Assembly: GCA_964397995.1 (NCBI GenBank)
Contig: CAYNLG010000069.1
Coordinates: forward strand, 1-19,679
Length of the DNA stretch: 19,679 bases
DNA from: CAYNLG01 sp964397995
GTDB taxonomy: Bacteria; Planctomycetota; Phycisphaerae; FEN-1346
Reading direction: 5' to 3'
Of this stretch, positions 1 through 6,811 are shown piece after piece (the first letter of the stretch is position 1; every line of letters starts with the position of its first letter). A program made the position numbers and the translations under genes. The notes below the pieces were generated by a model. The model saw only the letters and a list, made by a program, of their open reading frames with translations, did no database searches and was not told where the DNA came from.

Positions 1-702
1 GTCGGCGACGTCACCCAGGAAGTCGAGCAGGACATCGCCGAGACGGGCAAGCAGGTGGCGCTGGACACGGGGGTGCGCGGGCTGCATCAGAAGGAGGTCC
101 AGCTCCTGGGCCGCCTGAAGTACCGGACGAGCTACGGCCAGAGCGTGCTCCAGCACGCCATCGAGGTGGCCCACCTGTCGGCGATGCTGGCCGAAGAACT
201 GGGCCTGGACGCGCCGCTGGCGCGGCGGGCGGGCCTGCTGCACGACATCGGCAAGGCCGTGGACCACGAGGTCCAGGGCGGGCACCCGGAGATCGGGGCC
301 GACCTGGCGCGCCGGTACAACGAGCCGCCCGAGGTGATCCACGCCATCGCGGGGCACCACGAGCCGGACATCAAGGACGCGCTGTATACGACCATCGTGG
401 CGGCGGCGGACGCGGTGAGCGCGTCGCGGCCGGGGGCGCGGCGCGAGACGCTCGAGAAGTACGTCCAGCGGCTGGAGAAGCTGGAGAGCGTCGCGAAGCG
501 CCAGGACGGCGTCCAGTCGGCTTTCGCCATCCAGGCCGGGCGCGAGGTCCGCGTCGTCGTCAACGCCGACAAGGTCGACGACGCCCTCGCCGTTAAGGTT
601 TGCCGCGACATCGCCAAGGACATCGAGGCGGAGCTGTCGTATCCGGGCGAGGTCAGGGTCGTCCTGATCCGGGAGCGCCGGGTCGTCGAGTACGCGCGCT
701 GA
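1..702 (+). CDS. rny: Ribonuclease Y, C-terminal part (5' truncated by window edge)
   Basis: RNase Y is a membrane-anchored endoribonuclease that starts mRNA decay. The frame is open from base 1, so the window holds only the last 233 codons plus stop of a protein usually about 520 residues long. The N-terminal anchor, coiled coil and KH domain lie outside. What is visible is the HD domain: a histidine-rich start (HAIEVAH), the metal-binding pair in AGLLHDIGKA, then GGHPEIGADLA and IAGHHEPD, followed by the conserved C-terminal segment (AFAIQAGREVRVVV, then SYPGEVRVVLIRE). A GTG at 55 is an internal codon, not the start. ymdB follows 28 bases downstream, the gene order seen in Bacillus and many other phyla, which supports the call. 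Confidence 0.96.
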   Translation, partial: VGDVTQEVEQDIAETGKQVALDTGVRGLHQKEVQLLGRLKYRTSYGQSVLQHAIEVAHLSAMLAEELGLDAPLARRAGLLHDIGKAVDHEVQGGHPEIGADLARRYNEPPEVIHAIAGHHEPDIKDALYTTIVAAADAVSASRPGARRETLEKYVQRLEKLESVAKRQDGVQSAFAIQAGREVRVVVNADKVDDALAVKVCRDIAKDIEAELSYPGEVRVVLIRERRVVEYAR

Positions 703-730
703 CGGGAGCGCACCGGAGGGCCGTCCCACC

Positions 731-1603
731 ATGGAGTTCCGCGCGCTCGTCATCGGCGACGTCGTCGGCAAGCCCGGCCGCAAGGCCCTCGCCGCCGCCC
801 TCCCCGACCTCCTGGCCGACCGGACCGTGGACGCGGTCCTGGTGAACGCCGAGAACGCCGCCGGCGGGTCGGGCCTGGTGCCGTCGATCTTCGAGGAGCT
901 GCGCGGCGTCGGGGTCGACTGCGTCACGATGGGCGACCACATCTACCGGAAGAAAGAGATCGTCCCGCTGCTCGTGGAGTCGGACCGGATCGTGCGGCCG
1001 GCGAACCTGCAGCCGGAGGCGGCGGGGCGGGGCTGGACGGTGCTCCAGAGCCAGTCCGGGTTCCCGTTCGCCGTCGTCAGCCTCCTTGGCCGCACCTTTA
1101 TGAAGCCCTCGAACTGCCCCTTCCACGCGGTGGACGAGGCGCTGGAGGCGATCGGCCAGAGCGCGCGGCTGGTCTTCGTGGACGTGCACGCCGAGGCGAC
1201 GAGCGACAAGATCGCCCTCGCCTGGTACCTCGACGGTCGTGCCACCTGCGTCTACGGCACCCACACGCACGTCCAGACGGCCGACGAGCGCGTGCTGCCG
1301 GAGGGCACGGCCGCCATCACCGACCTGGGCATGACCGGGCCGCACGACGGCGTCCTGGGCCGCCGGCGCGACCGCGTCGTCCCGGCCCTCGTCACCGGCA
1401 TGCCGCGCCACTTCGACGTCTCCACGGGCGACCTGCGCGTCTCGGGCGCGCTGGTGACGGCCGACACGCGGACCGGCAAGGCCACCGCCATCGAGCGGGT
1501 CCAGGTGCGGGTGGACCTGGAGGCGAAGGCGGCCGAGAAGGCCGCCGCCGGCGAGGCGACCGCCGCCGACGCCGAGACGGACGCCTCCGACGACGCGGTC
1601 TGA
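731..1603 (+). CDS. ymdB: YmdB-family metallophosphoesterase (TIGR00282)
   Basis: This 290-aa protein belongs to the YmdB family, dinuclear-metal phosphodiesterases that hydrolyse 2',3'-cyclic nucleotides in vitro and, in Bacillus, work in the same regulatory network as RNase Y. Family motifs occur in order: GDVVGKPGR (residues 9-17), NAENAAGG (39-46), MGDH (67-70), HAEATSDK (153-160) and GTHTHVQTAD (176-185). The expected metal ligands D10, E41, N42, H70, H153, H178 and H180 are present, but position 69, usually Asn in the GNH motif, is Asp. The last 35 or so residues are an Ala/Glu/Asp-rich tail beyond the usual end. GGAGG lies about 12 bases before the ATG. It probably shares a transcript with rny. 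Confidence 0.95.
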   Translation: MEFRALVIGDVVGKPGRKALAAALPDLLADRTVDAVLVNAENAAGGSGLVPSIFEELRGVGVDCVTMGDHIYRKKEIVPLLVESDRIVRPANLQPEAAGRGWTVLQSQSGFPFAVVSLLGRTFMKPSNCPFHAVDEALEAIGQSARLVFVDVHAEATSDKIALAWYLDGRATCVYGTHTHVQTADERVLPEGTAAITDLGMTGPHDGVLGRRRDRVVPALVTGMPRHFDVSTGDLRVSGALVTADTRTGKATAIERVQVRVDLEAKAAEKAAAGEATAADAETDASDDAV

Positions 1604-1663
1604 CCCGCCGCCGCGTCCGGTCCCTGGCTGCCCGCCGGGCCGGCCCTTCCGGGTGAACGCCCC

Positions 1664-1692
1664 TTGCCGCGATGCCGCCCCCGGACTATAGT
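1664..1692 (+). promoter_or_regulatory. Putative sigma70-type promoter for the GspG-fold/oxidoreductase operon
   Basis: TTGCCG at 1664-1669 and TATAGT at 1687-1692 are separated by exactly 17 bases, close to the -35/-10 consensus. Transcription would start near 1699, about 38 bases before the ATG at 1737. It lies in the 133-base gap after ymdB, the only sizeable gap in this part of the window. Seen by eye; no score was computed. Confidence 0.5.
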
Positions 1693-1699
1693 CGGACCT

Positions 1700-1722
1700 G
1701 CGGCCGCGCGTGGGGCGGCCGC
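1700..1722 (+). promoter_or_regulatory. GC hairpin at the predicted 5' end of the leader, next to the ribosome binding site
   Basis: GCGGCCGC at 1700-1707 is complementary to GCGGCCGC at 1715-1722, giving an 8-bp stem with a 7-base loop. It starts about where transcription should begin and ends one or two bases before the GGGAGG ribosome binding site (about 1723-1728). Such a hairpin could protect the 5' end or affect ribosome access. Function is inferred; in DNA this rich in GC such palindromes also arise by chance. Confidence 0.35.
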
Positions 1723-1736
1723 GGGAGGTCAGCAGG

Positions 1737-2210
1737 ATGGACGCACTTACGAGATGGAGCGCGATCGCGCTGGTGGCCGGGCTGCTGCCGGCGGCCGGGT
1801 GCGACGACGCGCCCGAGCGGCCGACGAACATCCCGGACGCGGTGACGCGGAGCGCGCTGGACGGGGCGCGGCTGGCGCTGGAGGCCTTCCAGGAGGACGT
1901 GGGGCGCCCGCCCACGGTGGTCGAGGCTCTGGAGGTGCTGGCCGAGCCGCCCGTCGATGCCGCCGGCGCCGCCCGCTGGCAGGGCCCGTACGTCGAGTCG
2001 GTCGAGGTCTTCACCGACGGCTGGGGCCGGCCCCTGCAGTACACGATCGACGCCGACGGGTTCCCGCTGATCTACTCGGTGGGCCCCGACGGCGAGGACG
2101 ACCAGGGCGCGGGCGACGACATCATCCACTCGAACCTCGGCCTGCCCCCCGCCAAGGTGCTGGAGGTGCCCGAGGACTTCGAGCCGTTCGACCCGGAGGC
2201 CGACCGGTGA
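1737..2210 (+). CDS. Putative lipoprotein with GspG-like (type II secretion pseudopilin) fold
   Basis: A 157-aa exported protein. The ATG at 1737 is chosen over the GTG at 1710 because GGGAGG sits just upstream and it puts the signal sequence at the N-terminus. Residues 1-22 form a signal sequence ending LLPAAGC, an approximate lipobox (position -3 is Ala). The rest resembles the globular part of GspG: an alpha/beta segment with AFQEDVGRPPT, WQGPYVES, DGWGRPLQY and a glycine/aspartate-rich end (GPDGEDDQGAGDDI) like the calcium loop of major pseudopilins. It lacks the prepilin leader and long N-terminal helix, so it should not assemble into a pseudopilus. Its GTGA overlap with the next gene shows translational coupling. 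The role is unknown. Confidence 0.8.
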   Translation: MDALTRWSAIALVAGLLPAAGCDDAPERPTNIPDAVTRSALDGARLALEAFQEDVGRPPTVVEALEVLAEPPVDAAGAARWQGPYVESVEVFTDGWGRPLQYTIDADGFPLIYSVGPDGEDDQGAGDDIIHSNLGLPPAKVLEVPEDFEPFDPEADR

Positions 2211-2803
2211 GGCGCCAGACGAAGGTCATCCTGATCGTCCTGGCGGCGGTGCTGGGCGGCGGCATGCTGCTCGTGGGCGGCTGCATGGTCGCCGGCGTGG
2301 TCCTGCTGGTGCGGTTCAAGGCGATGGAGACCGACGAGCTGGCCGAGGCCCGGCGCCAGCATGCCGCGGCGGTGTTCGAGGAGTTCGGCCACGACCTGGA
2401 GGGGGCCGCGGCCGCCGCGAGCCCCTTCGCGGTTTACTGCGACGTGCTCCGGCACCAGCTCGACCTGTTCCGGGTCCACGTCGGCCGCTATCCGACGGCG
2501 GACGAGGGCCTGGGGGCGCTCGTGGCGCGCCCGGCAGACGTGCCGGAGGACCTGTGGGGCGGCCCGTACCTGGCCGGCCCCGAGGCCCTGGTCGACCCCT
2601 GGGGCACACCGCTCCGGTATGCCCCGCCGGAGGCGCCCGGCGGCACGCCGCGCGCCTGGTCGTGCGGGCCGAACCGGATGGACGAGGGGGGCCGCGGCGA
2701 CGACGTCGGCGCCGCCCCGATGGGCGGGCGGGGGCCGGTCTTCACGGTGCCGGGTCCGTCGGACTGGAACGAACCCGAGATTCCCGAGAGCGAGGAGCCG
2801 TAG
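2207..2803 (+). CDS. Membrane-anchored GspG-like domain protein
   Basis: A 198-aa protein starting at a GTG that overlaps the previous stop codon (GTGA). Residues 6-35 form one long hydrophobic helix (ILIVLAAVLGGGMLLVGGC and onward), giving an N-terminal anchor with the rest probably outside the membrane. From about residue 85 the GspG core is recognisable: LDLFRVHVGRYPTADEGLGAL, then LWGGPYLAGP, DPWGTPLRY and a loop with GRGDDVGA. The Gly-Phe-Thr-type prepilin cleavage site is missing, so it is a pseudopilin-fold protein used in another way. It is clearly related in its core to the upstream gene and looks like a diverged tandem duplicate. The ATG of the oxidoreductase follows its stop codon directly. 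Confidence 0.8.
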   Translation: MRRQTKVILIVLAAVLGGGMLLVGGCMVAGVVLLVRFKAMETDELAEARRQHAAAVFEEFGHDLEGAAAAASPFAVYCDVLRHQLDLFRVHVGRYPTADEGLGALVARPADVPEDLWGGPYLAGPEALVDPWGTPLRYAPPEAPGGTPRAWSCGPNRMDEGGRGDDVGAAPMGGRGPVFTVPGPSDWNEPEIPESEEP

Positions 2804-4150
2804 ATGGCCGCCAAGAAGACGAAGAAGCCAACCCGGTACGCGATCGTCGGCGTCGGCGGCCGCAGCCGCATGTACACCCGCGCGATCACCGGCGACTACG
2901 CCGACGTCGCCCGGCTCGTGGCCGTGTGCGACCGCAACCAGGGCCGCCTGGACCTGCTGAACGCGGATCTGGAGGAGGCCGGGTACGGGGCCGTGCCGAC
3001 CTACTCGGACCGGCAGTTCGACAAGATGGTCCGGGAGCAGGAGGTCGACCGCGTCATCGTCACCACCAAGGACTCGTTCCACGACAAGTACATCTGCCGT
3101 GCGATGAAGCTGGGGTGCGACGCCGTCACCGAGAAGCCGATGACGACGGACGCGGCCAAGTGCCAGCGGATCATCGACACGGCCGAACGGACGGGGCGGA
3201 AGCTGCGCGTCACGTTCAACTACCGGTACGCCCCGTCGCGAACGCAGATCAAGGACCTGCTGATGCAGGGCACCATCGGCAAGGTCCTGTCGGTGGACTT
3301 CCACTGGCTGCTGGATACGCGGCACGGGGCGGACTACTTCCGCCGGTGGCACCGCCAGAAAAAGAACTCCGGGACGCTGCTGGTGCACAAGGCGACCCAT
3401 CACTTCGACCTGGTGAACTGGTGGCTGAGCGACGTGCCGGTCGAGGTCTTCGCCCACGGCGACCGCCAGTACTACGTGCCGGAGACGGCGAAGAAGCTGG
3501 GCCTGAAGCGCCCGGCCGAGCGGTGCCACGGGTGTCCCGAGGCGAAGCGGTGCCCGTTCTTCCTGGACCTGGCGGCCAACGAGAAGCTGAAGGCGATGTA
3601 CCTGGACTGCGAAGAGTACGACGGGTACTACCGCGACCGGTGCGTCTTCGGCCCCAAGATCACGATCTACGACACGATGAACCTGGCCGTCCGGTACGCC
3701 GGTGGGGCGATGATGAGCTTTTCGCTGAACGCCTTCTGCCCGAAGGAAGGCTACGAGATCCGCTTCAACGGGACCCGGGGGCGGCTGGAGTATACGACGC
3801 TTGAGACGAGCTACGTCAGCGGCGCGACCGAGGGCGCCAAGCAGCACCAGACGATCAAGAACAAGACGGCTCTCTGGGTCTTCCCGCACTTCAAGGAGCC
3901 GTACCCGGTGGAGGTGGCCCACGGCAAGGGCGGCCACGGCGGGGGCGACAACCCGCTGCTGGACAGCGTCTTTCTGCCGAAGCCGCCGAAGGACAAATTC
4001 AAGCGGGCCGCGGGCATCGGCGAAGGGGCCCAGTCGATTCTGACGGGGATCGCGGCGTACACGTCGATCGCGAAGGGCAAGCCGGTGCCGGTGCAGAAGC
4101 TGGTCAAGGGCGTGCCGCCGGTGGATTTCCCGAAGATGCCGGCGTGGTAG
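2804..4150 (+). CDS. Gfo/Idh/MocA family NAD(P)-dependent oxidoreductase with Cys-rich insert
   Basis: A 448-aa member of the Gfo/Idh/MocA dehydrogenases, which oxidise or reduce sugars and cyclitols with NAD(P). The N-terminal Rossmann fold shows a glycine-rich loop (IVGVGGRSR, residues 14-22) and the family signature TEKP (109-112) with the catalytic lysine. KATHHFDLVNWW (196-207) supplies the usual His/Asp pair of the active site. An insert at about 241-280 has five cysteines (C241-x2-C244-x5-C250-x18-C269-x10-C280) that could bind a metal or iron-sulfur centre. No signal peptide is visible, so it is probably cytoplasmic. AGGAG lies 8 bases before the ATG. The substrate cannot be told from sequence. 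It follows the two GspG-fold genes without a gap. Confidence 0.92.
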   Translation: MAAKKTKKPTRYAIVGVGGRSRMYTRAITGDYADVARLVAVCDRNQGRLDLLNADLEEAGYGAVPTYSDRQFDKMVREQEVDRVIVTTKDSFHDKYICRAMKLGCDAVTEKPMTTDAAKCQRIIDTAERTGRKLRVTFNYRYAPSRTQIKDLLMQGTIGKVLSVDFHWLLDTRHGADYFRRWHRQKKNSGTLLVHKATHHFDLVNWWLSDVPVEVFAHGDRQYYVPETAKKLGLKRPAERCHGCPEAKRCPFFLDLAANEKLKAMYLDCEEYDGYYRDRCVFGPKITIYDTMNLAVRYAGGAMMSFSLNAFCPKEGYEIRFNGTRGRLEYTTLETSYVSGATEGAKQHQTIKNKTALWVFPHFKEPYPVEVAHGKGGHGGGDNPLLDSVFLPKPPKDKFKRAAGIGEGAQSILTGIAAYTSIAKGKPVPVQKLVKGVPPVDFPKMPAW

Positions 4151-4160
4151 GCGGGCCGAA

Positions 4161-4190
4161 GCGGCCGGGTTGTGGCTGGTGGTCGGCCGC
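4161..4190 (+). terminator. Hairpin after the oxidoreductase gene (weak terminator candidate)
   Basis: GCGGCCG at 4161-4167 is complementary to CGGCCGC at 4184-4190 (7-bp stem, 16-base loop), ten bases after the oxidoreductase stop codon. There is no T run behind it, so it does not fit an intrinsic terminator. It may mark a Rho-dependent end or be chance in GC-rich DNA. Confidence 0.25.
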
Positions 4191-4226
4191 ACGTGCTGCC
4201 GGTGACGATGTGCCTTGAGGCAGGCC

Positions 4227-4874
4227 GTGGCCCGCTACAGAACAGCGACACGTCCAGAAGCTGAACAGAAGCCCGGTTCGGGCGGGCGCGTTCTGCGGAA
4301 CCTGCTGGGCATCACGAGCAAACGCGCCATCGAGCAGGCCGAGTACGCTGCTTTGGTACGCGCCCAATCAGAATGGCTCAGCAAGATCGGTCCGAAGACG
4401 CAGTTCGGTGCGGCCGTGGTCTGCGAGATGCATGCGGACTGGCTGGGTGGCACCTATGAATGGGCCGGCCATTACCGAACGGTGGAGGTCGCGAAGGGCG
4501 ACTTCCCGTGGTCCCCGGCTCACCGGGTGGCAGCCAACATGACGTCGCTCGAACAAGGGCTGCTGCGTGAGCACACGCCGCGCCTGCCGGCCTCCCTGAG
4601 CGAAGTCGCCGCAAGCATGGCCAAGGTTCACGCAGAACTTCTTCTGATTTACCCATTCCGGGATGGCAACGGGCGCATCGCCCGCCGGGTTGCGGACGGG
4701 ATGGCATTTCAGGCGGAGCTTCCCGCGCCGGACTATGGGTTCACGGGACAGGGGGCGAGGTCGCGGCGCGCGCACTATCTGGCAGCAGTGCGCAAAGCGT
4801 ACAGCGGGGACTACGAAGACTTGCGTGGCTTCTTCCCCGACGCCCTCGAGCGGCGCCGCGCCGGTTCGGGTTGA
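4227..4874 (+). CDS. Fic-domain protein with Tyr in place of the motif His
   Basis: A Fic/DOC fold protein of 215 aa from the GTG at 4227; GAGG lies 6 bases before it, so this start is preferred to the TTG at 4215. Fic enzymes usually transfer AMP from ATP onto hydroxyl side chains of target proteins. Family features are NLLGIT near the N-terminus, GTYEWAGHYRTVEV (about 78-91), a helix HAELLLIYPF and the anion-binding loop RDGNGRIAR. In the core motif HPFx(D/E)GNGR the catalytic histidine is replaced by Tyr142 (codon TAC at 4650-4652, one transition from CAC). The second half of the motif is intact, so nucleotide binding may survive while standard AMPylation should not. Codons are less GC-biased than in the flanking genes, which hints at horizontal origin. 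Its 3' end overlaps a convergent minus-strand gene. Confidence 0.88.
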   Translation: MARYRTATRPEAEQKPGSGGRVLRNLLGITSKRAIEQAEYAALVRAQSEWLSKIGPKTQFGAAVVCEMHADWLGGTYEWAGHYRTVEVAKGDFPWSPAHRVAANMTSLEQGLLREHTPRLPASLSEVAASMAKVHAELLLIYPFRDGNGRIARRVADGMAFQAELPAPDYGFTGQGARSRRAHYLAAVRKAYSGDYEDLRGFFPDALERRRAGSG

Positions 4875-4999
4875 GGTGTGACCGGCTTCAGCCCCCGGGC
4901 GCCCTCGAACACGCACGAGTCGCGCGCGTTCTCCTCGATCCAGCGCCGCCGGGTCTGGGGGTCGCGCAGGTACGGGTTGCTTTCGATAAGCGTCTTCAT
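4811..4999 (-). CDS. Small protein with SxxxEG motif, possible Fic-inhibitor (antitoxin)
   Basis: A 62-aa reading frame on the minus strand that starts at an ATG (4997-4999) directly behind a run of eight G. The first 37 residues look like a true protein: MKTLIESNPYLRDP, an Arg/Glu-rich helix, then DSCVFEGAR. S28-C-V-F-E32-G33 fits the (S/T)xxxE(G/N) pattern with which class I antitoxins and N-terminal helices of class II Fic proteins block the Fic active site. The C-terminal part is basic (Arg/Lys/Ser) and is encoded antisense to the last 64 bases of the Fic gene. Known class I antitoxin genes usually lie upstream in the same orientation, so the convergent arrangement is odd. I recall similar short proteins in other genomes but know of no proven function. 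Confidence 0.55.
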   Translation of the reverse strand: MKTLIESNPYLRDPQTRRRWIEENARDSCVFEGARGLKPVTPQPEPARRRSRASGKKPRKSS

Positions 5000-5070
5000 C
5001 CCCCCCCTATTCTACCACGAAACCCCGCATGGGGAAGGGCTGACTCCCCCGCCCGCGCCGCCGAATCGGG

Positions 5071-5099
5071 TTGACCGGTCCCGGCGCGCCCACTACACT
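5071..5099 (+). promoter_or_regulatory. Putative sigma70-type promoter for the NDPK-like/thioesterase/aminotransferase operon
   Basis: TTGACC at 5071-5076 and TACACT at 5094-5099 have a 17-base spacer. Transcription would start near 5106, leaving a leader of about 39 bases with GGAG at 5134-5137, seven bases before the ATG at 5145. This is the best promoter-like sequence between the Fic patch and the downstream operon. Seen by eye, not scored. Confidence 0.55.
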
Positions 5100-5144
5100 C
5101 GGCCCGCAACCGGACCGGCAGACCGAACCCCGCGGAGACCTCCG

Positions 5145-6326
5145 ATGGCCGAGCAGCTCGCCTACGCGATGATCACCCCGTACAGCCTCCACAAGAGCCG
5201 CACGGGCGGCATCATCGGCCGCCTCATCAGCCTCGCCAACCTCGACCTCGTCGGCGTCCACATGTACGCCCCCTCCGACGCCTGGGTCGACCGCTACCTC
5301 GACATCCTCCGACGCACCGACCTGGAGAACCCCTGGCGGCAGCAGTTCATCCGCTACGTCGACGAGAACCTGCGGCGGGACAATCCCCTCGGCCTCTCCA
5401 ACCGCTGCATGGTCCTCCTCTTCCGCGGCGAGAACGCCATTGACCACCTCATGGACGACGTCGTCGGCGGCGCGGGGCCCAAGGTGACCGGCCACACGGT
5501 GCGCGGCACCTACGGCGATTTCCAGCAACTGGCCGACGGAACGATCCGGTACTTCGAGCCGGCCGTCATCTGCGGGCCGGACCCCGAGGCGGCCGAGGAG
5601 GAGTTGCGGTTCCTGGCCGAGACGGCGGCCACGGACGGCGGGCTGATCGAAGACTCGGTCCGCTTCGGCCCGGAGGCCGAGAAGGTCGAGACGGCCCTGG
5701 TGATCCTGAAGCCGGAGAACTTCGAGAGGCGGTCCCGCCGCCCGGGTTACATCATCGACGTCTTCTCGCGGACGGGCCTGTTCATCGTCGGGGCGAAGCT
5801 GCTGGCGATGACCCCCGCCCAGGGCGAGGCCTTCTACGGCCCGCTCGTCGACGTCTTCCGCGAGAAGCTCCAGTTCCTCATCGAGGACCGCATGCGCGAA
5901 CGCCTGGAGGGCGCCTTCGACTATACCCTGCCCGACAGCTTCTACGCCTCGGCCAAAGCGCAGCTGGCGGACCTCAACGCCCGGACCGAGTTCGCCAAGA
6001 TCGTCCAGTACATGACGGGCATCGACCCGCGGACGCTCTCGAGCGAGGCCGAGAAGCAGCGGCCGGGCACGGTCCGGTGCCTGGCGATGCTGTACCGGGG
6101 CGAAGACGCCATCGAGAAGATTCGCCGCTGGCAGGGCGCCACCAACCCCGAAAAGGCCGAGGCGGGGACCGTGCGGCGCGACTTCGGCAGCGACCTGATG
6201 CGCAATGCCGCCCACGCCTCCGACTCGCGTGAGAACGTCGCCCGCGAGCGGGCCATCATCGGCATGGCCGAGACGGAGCCGGCGCCGGACTTCGCCCAGG
6301 CCATCACCGCCTTCCTCGGGGACTGA
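5145..6326 (+). CDS. Tandem nucleoside-diphosphate-kinase-like protein (first domain degenerate)
   Basis: A 393-aa protein built from two NDP-kinase-like halves; ordinary NDP kinases have about 140 residues and swap the terminal phosphate between nucleotides through a phosphohistidine. The first half (about 5-125) keeps the fold pattern (YAMITPYSL, GGIIGRLISL, VLLFRGENAIDHL, VRGTYGDF) but lacks the catalytic His and the usual lysine. The second half (about 182-375) keeps both: LVILKPENF with K189, then GTVRRDFG and NAAHASDS with N354 and H357, matching N-x-x-H-G-S-D-S. It also has an insert of roughly 60-70 residues (about 240-305) between the halves of the kinase fold. The ATG at 5145 is chosen for its GGAG and because the frame upstream has no family similarity. 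The chain is probably active through its second domain. Confidence 0.85.
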   Translation: MAEQLAYAMITPYSLHKSRTGGIIGRLISLANLDLVGVHMYAPSDAWVDRYLDILRRTDLENPWRQQFIRYVDENLRRDNPLGLSNRCMVLLFRGENAIDHLMDDVVGGAGPKVTGHTVRGTYGDFQQLADGTIRYFEPAVICGPDPEAAEEELRFLAETAATDGGLIEDSVRFGPEAEKVETALVILKPENFERRSRRPGYIIDVFSRTGLFIVGAKLLAMTPAQGEAFYGPLVDVFREKLQFLIEDRMRERLEGAFDYTLPDSFYASAKAQLADLNARTEFAKIVQYMTGIDPRTLSSEAEKQRPGTVRCLAMLYRGEDAIEKIRRWQGATNPEKAEAGTVRRDFGSDLMRNAAHASDSRENVARERAIIGMAETEPAPDFAQAITAFLGD

Positions 6327-6328
6327 CG

Positions 6329-6769
6329 ATGGCCGCCCCCCACCGCATGACCGTCCGGGTCCGGTACCCCGAGGCCGACCCGATGGGCCGCCTCCACCAC
6401 AGCGTCCACGCCGTCTACTTCGAGATGGGCCGGACGGAGCTGATGCGCGAGCGCGGCCTGCCGTACGCCGCCATGGAAGCCGCCGGCCGCTTCATCGCCA
6501 TCGCCCGTCTTGACGTCCGGTACCGCGGCGCGGCATGGTATGACGAGGCGCTGGTGGTGGAGACGTGGGTGCGGGAGGTCCGCGGGGCGCGGGTCGTCTT
6601 CGCGAACCGGCTGGTGCGGGCCGACGGGGGGGCCGTCGTGGCCGAGGCCACGGTCACGGGGGCCCTGGTGGGCCCGGACGGGCGGCCGACGCGGTTCACG
6701 CCGGCGGCGCGTGCCGCCCTGGAGGCGGCCCGGCCGGACGGCGAGCCGGCGCCCGAGGCCGCATCGTGA
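6329..6769 (+). CDS. Acyl-CoA thioesterase, YbgC/FadM type (4HBT hotdog fold)
   Basis: A 146-aa hotdog-fold protein of the 4-hydroxybenzoyl-CoA thioesterase type, which hydrolyses acyl-CoA thioesters in the cytoplasm. The signature is RYPEADPMGRLHHSVHAVYF with the expected catalytic Asp at residue 17, followed by EMGRTELMRERG. The family's GHVNN segment reads GRLHH here, a mild variation. The last 15 or so residues form a loose Ala/Pro/Glu tail. The ATG begins two bases after the stop of the NDPK-like gene, so the two are surely co-transcribed. Members range from short-chain thioesterases to Tol-Pal-linked YbgC; the substrate cannot be assigned. Confidence 0.9.
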   Translation: MAAPHRMTVRVRYPEADPMGRLHHSVHAVYFEMGRTELMRERGLPYAAMEAAGRFIAIARLDVRYRGAAWYDEALVVETWVREVRGARVVFANRLVRADGGAVVAEATVTGALVGPDGRPTRFTPAARAALEAARPDGEPAPEAAS

Positions 6770-6811
6770 CCCCATGCCGCGCGGCCGGTGGCGGCGCGGG
6801 TCGAGGAGCCC

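Noticed and set aside
1630..1640. Small hairpin GCCC-gcc-GGGC after ymdB as terminator
   Set aside because: The stem has only four base pairs and no T run follows, so it does not support termination.
653..2044. A 463-codon minus-strand open frame over ymdB
   Set aside because: Shadow of ymdB and the lipoprotein gene with low-complexity Gly/Arg/Val composition.
1737..2803. The GspG-like genes as part of a type II secretion system
   Set aside because: They have no prepilin leader, and no other secretion gene (gspD, E, F, K, L, M) is nearby.
2072..4192. A 706-codon minus-strand open frame
   Set aside because: It is antisense to the GspG-fold genes and the oxidoreductase; no family pattern or start signal.
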